A program made the position numbers and the translations under genes. From assembly GCA_944393725.1 (NCBI GenBank), contig CALYBC010000014.1, positions 1 through 36,627 on the forward strand: a DNA stretch of 36,627 bases, given 5' to 3'. The DNA is from an uncultured Alphaproteobacteria bacterium. Lineage in GTDB: Bacteria; Pseudomonadota; Alphaproteobacteria; RF32; CAG-239. Under the pieces are notes generated by a model. That model was not told where the DNA came from. It saw only the letters and a list, made by a program, of their open reading frames with translations, and searched no databases. This document shows positions 31,812-36,627 of this stretch, piece after piece (within the stretch, counting starts at the first letter, position 1; the number at the start of each line of letters is the position of its first letter).

Positions 31812-33068
31812 ATGTCTTCGGCTCGCGAAAATTCCATTCTTTTACTGAGTAAGGCTCTTACCGGCAATTCTGTAGGAGGCATTCCTTATACGGAAGCCGA
31901 AGATAACGCTTTTACCACCATGTTGGTACTAACCTCACTCAGGCACTTAACCTACATCAACAAAATACTCAAATCTCTGATAACCAAAAAGCTGTCAAAA
32001 CAAGATGAAATAGCTCGTTATGCTCTTGTTTTGGGTGCTGCCGAAATTTTATATATGCACACTCCGGACTACGCCGTTATAAACAGTTATGTTGAGCTGG
32101 TAAAAAGCAAAACCAACAAATATCTTGCCGGTTTTGTAAATGCTGTTTTACGCAAAATATGCACCCAAAAAGAAGAATTTCAAAAAAACGACGGCGGAGA
32201 ATTTTTCTCCCAAAAATTTCGCGAATTACTAAGACGAGATTACTCGGTTAAAACGGTTGCCGCGATTGAAAAAATATCATCTCAAGAACCTCTTTTAGAC
32301 ATCACTTGCGGCAACACATATCAAGAAGGAACTTTAGACGGTGTAAAATTACCTCTTGGCTCGATTCGTCTTGACTGCAAAGGCAAGATTTCCTCTCTTC
32401 CGGCATACGACAAAGGTTCTTGGTGGGTACAAGATTTTTCATCCTCGCTACCGGTAAAAATGCTTGGCAACATCGCTGGCAAAAGCGTTCTTGAATTATG
32501 TGCCGCCCCGGGTGGAAAAACCGCACAATTACTAAGTGGCGGCGCTATTGTGAGCTGTCTTGATATATCAAAAGAAAGACTTGCTACCTTGCAAGAAAAC
32601 CTAACTCGTCTCAAACTCTCGCCCAAAGAAATAATCTGCTCTGACGGAGTTGATTATTTACAAACCACCGACCAAAAGTTTGACATAATCTTACTTGATG
32701 CCCCTTGCTCTGCCACCGGGACACTGCGTCGCCACCCTGAAATAGTCCACACCAAGAGCATATCAGACATAGAAAAACAATCAAAAACTCAGCAAAACCT
32801 CCTACAACATATTGATAAAGCCCTCAAAACAAACGGAGTCTTTCTCTATTGCACCTGCTCTCTCTGCAAAGATGAAGGCGAAAAGCAAATCCACTCATTT
32901 TTACAACAACATAAAAATTACAAAATCATAAATCTCACGCCGCAAATACCCGCCGAACTTTCCGCAATACTCACTTCCGAAGGCTTTATCAGAGTCTTGC
33001 CTCATCATCTTGCTCAATTCGGAGGAGCTGACGGTTTCTTTATCGCCTGTTTACAAAAAGGAAATTAA
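31812..33068 (+). CDS. rsmB: 16S rRNA (cytosine-C5)-methyltransferase RsmB-type
   Basis: RsmB methylates C967 of 16S rRNA using SAM. The N-terminal NusB-like domain (about 1-130) contains ARYALVLGAAEILYMHTPDYAVINSYVELVK, typical of the family. The SAM-binding domain has ELCAAPGGKT (228-237), the DAPCS motif (Cys299) and the catalytic CTCS (Cys349), both required in Sun/RsmB enzymes. Length is 418, close to the usual 430. The ATG has a weak SD. It is followed after 3 nt by the next gene, suggesting an operon. Confidence 0.92.
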   Translation: MSSARENSILLLSKALTGNSVGGIPYTEAEDNAFTTMLVLTSLRHLTYINKILKSLITKKLSKQDEIARYALVLGAAEILYMHTPDYAVINSYVELVKSKTNKYLAGFVNAVLRKICTQKEEFQKNDGGEFFSQKFRELLRRDYSVKTVAAIEKISSQEPLLDITCGNTYQEGTLDGVKLPLGSIRLDCKGKISSLPAYDKGSWWVQDFSSSLPVKMLGNIAGKSVLELCAAPGGKTAQLLSGGAIVSCLDISKERLATLQENLTRLKLSPKEIICSDGVDYLQTTDQKFDIILLDAPCSATGTLRRHPEIVHTKSISDIEKQSKTQQNLLQHIDKALKTNGVFLYCTCSLCKDEGEKQIHSFLQQHKNYKIINLTPQIPAELSAILTSEGFIRVLPHHLAQFGGADGFFIACLQKGN

Positions 33069-33071
33069 CCG

Positions 33072-33974
33072 ATGTTTTTTGCCAAAGAAGAAAAGCCCCC
33101 TATCACTAAGCCAGAAAAAATAGCCATTATCGGCGATTCCCCCTTAGCTTTTTTCTTACAAGCATATTTTCTTAATTCGGGTTATGAATGTAAACTTTTA
33201 CTCCCAGTAAACCAAGCCGATTTTTTTCGCAAACTTGGTACGCTAACCGTCCGTTCTCCGTTTATGCAACCCTTTCGCTACAAACCCGAAATAATCACTT
33301 CTGCCAACCAGAAATTCGACTTTTATTTTCTGGTTTCTTCGGCGGAGAGCTGTCGTAGTGATATTTTCTTTTTGCCAACCGAAAAAGAAGGTACTTTTCA
33401 CATTATTAACCTCTCAGGCTTTTACAATCACCGCTTTATCAATCACAAAACCAATACCAAGATTATAAATGGTTTCACCAACCCCCACCTTACGCTTAAT
33501 GCAAATAAAAGCACTTTGGATGTTTTTGATAAAGATATAACTTTTTTCTTATCTGCCGAAACCGACACTTTTTTTAACATTGGAAATTTATTTTCCTCTC
33601 CTTCATTTATCATATCCTCCGTCAAAAATTTTCCAGCGGCCTTATGGCAAAACTTGTGCATTTATTTTACCACCGAACTTCTGCTGGCAACATCACCGCA
33701 CAAAATATCAGATTCTCTGCAAAACACCAAATTCCACACACAACTGTCAGGGATCATAAACGAACTTAAATTAATATTGCAGCAAAACAAAATTCAAATC
33801 AACGAAGGTGAAATCTTGAGTAGCATTTATGCCATTCCGAACGACTACCTCGGAACCGCCGTAAAAAAAATCGGTTTTGTTAATTTCAGTAATATTTTTT
33901 CGGGTATCAATGCCGATACCACCCCAAAGATATATAATCTTTTGATGCAGATGTCCAAGAAATACATGGCATAA
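33072..33974 (+). CDS. Degenerate Rossmann-like protein (ketopantoate-reductase-like)
   Basis: The N-terminal KIAIIGDSPLAFFLQAYFLNSGYECKLLLP has the strand-loop-helix-strand shape of a dinucleotide-binding fold, but the glycines of GxGxxG are lost (GDSPLA). The C-terminal part (W-Q-N-L...N-like helices with ELLLATS and INELKLILQQNKI) resembles the helical domain of ApbA/PanE proteins. The catalytic Lys and Asn are not evident. I infer a degenerate homologue that may have lost the enzyme activity. It starts 3 nt after rsmB, most likely in the same operon. Confidence 0.6.
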   Translation: MFFAKEEKPPITKPEKIAIIGDSPLAFFLQAYFLNSGYECKLLLPVNQADFFRKLGTLTVRSPFMQPFRYKPEIITSANQKFDFYFLVSSAESCRSDIFFLPTEKEGTFHIINLSGFYNHRFINHKTNTKIINGFTNPHLTLNANKSTLDVFDKDITFFLSAETDTFFNIGNLFSSPSFIISSVKNFPAALWQNLCIYFTTELLLATSPHKISDSLQNTKFHTQLSGIINELKLILQQNKIQINEGEILSSIYAIPNDYLGTAVKKIGFVNFSNIFSGINADTTPKIYNLLMQMSKKYMA

Positions 33975-34060
33975 CCCGACAAACAAGCTTGAAGATACCG
34001 TTAGTATTGTATATACTTCCCTCAAAGATTAACCTTCACACAAAGGATTAATTTAACAAT

Positions 34061-35125
34061 ATGAGCCTAGACACACTTATCGGCGGAGCTGTTTTTATTG
34101 TCAGTATGCTACTGACGATAGTTTTGTTTTTATCTTTCCTCAAAATTGAACACTTACGCGAACGCCTGTTGGTTAATGTTTTATCGCTGTATATCTCCGT
34201 AACGCTAGTAACGACAATCGCCGTTTGCATCTTCTGGTACCCATATGATATCGTAGAAGACACCGATTTACTCTCGTACCTTTCTCCGCTGTTATTTGGC
34301 TTTTTAATAATCGGCGCCTTATTCTTTAATCGCCCATACCTCAGCAGTTTGGCGACGCTTTTGGCTTGCTCTGGTGCTGTATTTATCAGTGGTAATTTCA
34401 TAAATATTTTTCCGCAAATATCCCCGCTCTATAATCAAGTCATCACCATTTTGCTTTATTGGGTCTTTGCCCTAGGTTGGAGAGTCTTAAGTGGCCTAAA
34501 CCCCATGCCGCAAGTGGAAGGCTTAACCATAAGCGGCGGTATTGTTGCACTATACCTGTTAAGTGCGGCACCTCTTATGATGTATTATACTGCAGCAGGA
34601 ATTCTAGGGGCTTTTATCATTTCTTATTTTTACAGCCGTTTTTCACCCATTGGCCTTAACACCGCAGTTTTAGGAGGATACCTAATCGGTTGGCTTGGCC
34701 TCCAAAGTTCCGCAGAATATATACTTCCCTGTTTTATTGTATTTTGCATGTTTTATTTAATAGAATTGGCCATCGGTATCATCAGAAGACTGAGTATGCT
34801 TCCGCAATACCGAGAACTTGGATATAATTCTATTGTGGTTACGGTATATAACAGCGGTTATCCGGCACCCTTACTGCTCCGCAATCGCTGGAATAATTCT
34901 ATATTACTCTTAATACTCGGCTGTCTGCAAATTTATGGGCGGAATCCCTTCTCAATGCCGCTTTTCGCCGGAATTTTAATGATATGGCAAGCATATCGCA
35001 TATCGCAATGGCAAACCCCGATAAAAAGTTTCAAAGAAAGTTCACAAGAGCTTATATCTGACATAAAAAACACTTTCGGTCAGATTTTTTCCTCGGCCAA
35101 GACACACCATAAGGACAAAGACTGA
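34061..35125 (+). CDS. Polytopic membrane protein, 354 residues
   Basis: No family was recognised. About ten hydrophobic segments fill residues 5-315; the C-terminal 40 residues are soluble and charged (FKESSQELISDIKNTFGQIF). A loop with LNPMPQVEGL and the YNSGYPAPLLLRNRW region between helices 8 and 9 is notable. Small-residue-rich segments suggest a transporter or glycosyl-lipid type enzyme, but no motif supports either. The stop overlaps the start of the next gene (TGATG), so translation is coupled. Confidence 0.7.
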   Translation: MSLDTLIGGAVFIVSMLLTIVLFLSFLKIEHLRERLLVNVLSLYISVTLVTTIAVCIFWYPYDIVEDTDLLSYLSPLLFGFLIIGALFFNRPYLSSLATLLACSGAVFISGNFINIFPQISPLYNQVITILLYWVFALGWRVLSGLNPMPQVEGLTISGGIVALYLLSAAPLMMYYTAAGILGAFIISYFYSRFSPIGLNTAVLGGYLIGWLGLQSSAEYILPCFIVFCMFYLIELAIGIIRRLSMLPQYRELGYNSIVVTVYNSGYPAPLLLRNRWNNSILLLILGCLQIYGRNPFSMPLFAGILMIWQAYRISQWQTPIKSFKESSQELISDIKNTFGQIFSSAKTHHKDKD

Positions 35126-36486
35126 TGTTTCTGCTGGATTTTCTAAAATCGTTTTTTTTACAACCTCGTCGCAACGATTATGACATCCTTTCTGAAGAAG
35201 AGGCTCTGCATATTAATATCAATGTTGTTGTAGTTGAGTTCAACGAAAATGTGGAAAGCTCATCTGGCGAAATTTTAGCCGCACAACTGCACGCACAAAA
35301 ACACCTTACGGTGAGATATTTTGATGAACCGTTCAGCAAAAGTTTTCTCAATTTGGAAGGACGCACATTTTTTGATTTTATCGACAAAGGCCAAGCCATA
35401 TTGGGCCGCACCAAAGCCGATATTTTGATATGGGGGCACCGCGAAGACGGTAAAATCCGACTAAATTTTCAAACCCCGATGCAATATGAACGCAGCAACT
35501 CATCATTTTTGTCTTTGCTTGACAGTCTGTATTTACCGGTCACTCTTTTTGATAACCCGCAAAACTTTCCCTTACCGATACTAAACATCATTATCGGAGC
35601 CATTGTTGCGGCACTTGATACACCTGATAAAACCTCGGGCATTCGTCAGAAATATCTCCTCAAAAAGACCATAACAATGCTATCAAAAGACAGCTCGGCC
35701 AAGAATCTAGGTATTGAATTTATGCCCTATATAATGAACTTCTTGGCACTTATATATTTAAGCTATTGTCGTAATAATGATAATGACAAAGAATTTAAGG
35801 TTGTAAATGGTCTACTGGCAACGGCTTTGGAACACAAAGATTTAATTAAAAATCCACTACACCTCGGTTGTATATACAACCATCTGGGGCAGTTGCACGA
35901 ATGTGCCATAAATATGTTTTCTCGCAAATCGGAAAAACATTTCAAAGGGGCAATTCGCAACTACCAACTTGCTCAAAAATATTTGGGCAAATATGTATAC
36001 CCATACGACTATGGATTTATATCCTACCGCTTATCTGATATTCTATATGACTATTGGCGCCAAAAAGAAGATATACAAGCTTTACGAGATTCGGTATTTA
36101 ACCTAAGAGAAAGTGAAAAAATATTTACCTACTCACTATTTCCGGAATTTTGGGCTGATATTGAAGGGCTGCTGGGACACCGGCTCAACATACTAAGTTC
36201 ATTAACCGACAATAATGCTATAGCCGAATTGGCGATAAACACCTATAAAAACCAACAAAAGATTATCACCGAAAAACGCGATCCTTTTGCTTGGGCAGCG
36301 ATTCAAGAAGAAATTGGTAACATATATTATCGTCTGGGCCGCGATAAAGAGGACAATGATTTGTTGGAAGAAAGCTTGGAATATTTTCACGATGCACTGT
36401 ACATATTTGAGAACATGGAACTTTCCGACAACGCCAAGCGGGTAACCGTCAGTATAGCCAAAGCTAATGATTTATTAGAAAACTAG
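35125..36486 (+). CDS. TPR-repeat protein with a TolB-like N-terminal domain
   Basis: The N-terminal part (about 25-125) has the pattern VVVVEFNENVE...ILGRTKADILIWGHRED, resembling the N-terminal domain of TolB or CsgG-type proteins. The C-terminal half (about 200-453) has TPR-like repeats, for example LGQLHECAINMFSRKSEKHF and IQEEIGNIYYRLGRDKEDND. No signal peptide is present and there is one short hydrophobic N-terminus. Its start overlaps the membrane-protein gene, so the two may form a complex. No family assignment could be made. Confidence 0.65.
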   Translation: MFLLDFLKSFFLQPRRNDYDILSEEEALHININVVVVEFNENVESSSGEILAAQLHAQKHLTVRYFDEPFSKSFLNLEGRTFFDFIDKGQAILGRTKADILIWGHREDGKIRLNFQTPMQYERSNSSFLSLLDSLYLPVTLFDNPQNFPLPILNIIIGAIVAALDTPDKTSGIRQKYLLKKTITMLSKDSSAKNLGIEFMPYIMNFLALIYLSYCRNNDNDKEFKVVNGLLATALEHKDLIKNPLHLGCIYNHLGQLHECAINMFSRKSEKHFKGAIRNYQLAQKYLGKYVYPYDYGFISYRLSDILYDYWRQKEDIQALRDSVFNLRESEKIFTYSLFPEFWADIEGLLGHRLNILSSLTDNNAIAELAINTYKNQQKIITEKRDPFAWAAIQEEIGNIYYRLGRDKEDNDLLEESLEYFHDALYIFENMELSDNAKRVTVSIAKANDLLEN

Positions 36487-36499
36487 ACCATCTAACGAC

Positions 36500-36531
36500 A
36501 AAAAAGAAACCCACCGGCCTAGCCGGTGGTT
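36500..36531 (-). terminator. Intrinsic terminator of the right-edge RNA
   Basis: CCACCGGC (36511-36518) and GCCGGTGG (36522-36529) form an 8-bp GC-rich stem with a 3-nt loop; TTTCTTTTTT follows on the minus strand. It marks the 3' end of a minus-strand transcript entering from the right. Confidence 0.85.
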
Positions 36532-36627
36532 CTTCTCAAGCGGGTGTAACCCTAATGGTGCCAGCGAACGCCTTAAGGGCGTATGACGGTCTGACAGGGC
36601 GAAGATTACTTGCTACCCGTAAACGGG
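36532..36627 (-). ncRNA. ssrS: 3' part of a structured RNA, possibly 6S RNA (partial)
   Basis: No reading frame fits this stretch, and it directly precedes a strong intrinsic terminator. On the minus strand it holds two stable hairpins, CCCG-TTTA-CGGG and ACGCC-CTTAA-GGCGT. It then has AGGGTTACACCCGCTTGAGAAG, resembling the 3' strand of 6S RNA (E. coli AGGGTTACAGCC...). The 5' half lies outside the window, so the closing stem cannot be checked. Other structured RNAs (tmRNA, RNase P, SRP) do not fit what is seen. Confidence 0.4.

Overview
The window looks like chromosomal DNA from an AT-rich alphaproteobacterium, possibly host-associated; the order cannot be fixed from sequence alone. The alphaproteobacterial call rests on the gene order pal-cpoB-tilS, the rplY-pth-ychF block, the rimP-nusA-ylxR-infB operon with YlxR fused to an L7Ae-type domain, the leuS-lptE-holA operon, an LptG permease, and palindromic units of the CTCGG-CTTGT-CCGAG type. 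No insertion sequence, integrase, phage gene, CRISPR array or tRNA gene was seen. Intergenic regions are short and almost everything is core genome.

Layout. 1-604 is non-coding: a terminator, three CTCGG palindromes and two copies of a nested hairpin repeat (E1, E2). 605-3562 (minus): pal, cpoB, tilS, smpB. 3771-4427: an orphan gene. 4583-7384 (minus): rplY, pth, ychF, trmL, with a tandem pair of the hairpin repeats (E3, E4) between ychF and trmL. 7533-8275: two small orphan membrane proteins. 8400-13578 (minus): rimP, nusA, ylxR/L7Ae, infB, preceded by a leader hairpin. 13736-13866: the fifth hairpin repeat (E5), abutting lptG. 13865-20296: lptG, a cysteine-synthase-like enzyme, a secreted Sel1-type protein, gmk, yicC, an SDR and an AmpG-like permease. 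20408-22837: a long, divergent membrane pyrophosphatase. 22983-27629: a TetR regulator coupled to a small HExxH membrane protein, a secreted orphan, a MurC/Mpl-type ligase, a second HExxH membrane protein (M50B-like) and a small acidic protein. 27626-31661 (minus): leuS, lptE, holA. 31812-36486 (plus): rsmB, then a degenerate Rossmann protein, a polytopic membrane protein and a TPR protein. The right edge holds the 3' end of a minus-strand structured RNA, possibly 6S RNA, with its terminator.

Themes. The genes cover translation and its quality control (smpB, tilS, trmL, pth, ychF, infB, nusA, rimP, leuS, rsmB, yicC) and the cell envelope (pal/cpoB, lptG, lptE, AmpG-like permease, MurC/Mpl ligase). 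The AmpG-like permease and the Mur ligase would fit a peptidoglycan-recycling route.

The most unusual signal is not a protein. At least five intergenic elements share an apical core GTGTAC-(5 to 10 nt)-(G)GTACATGA. They sit inside flanking arms whose sequence differs from copy to copy while complementarity is kept. E1 and E5 also share a basal module and are bounded by direct repeats 121 and 125 nt apart. E3 and E4 are a tandem pair with a 107-nt period, and one E4 arm is an inverted copy of the end of ychF. I know of no described family that matches, but I could not search. A second genome-style oddity is that all four convergent protein-gene pairs overlap by exactly 4 nt through their stop codons.
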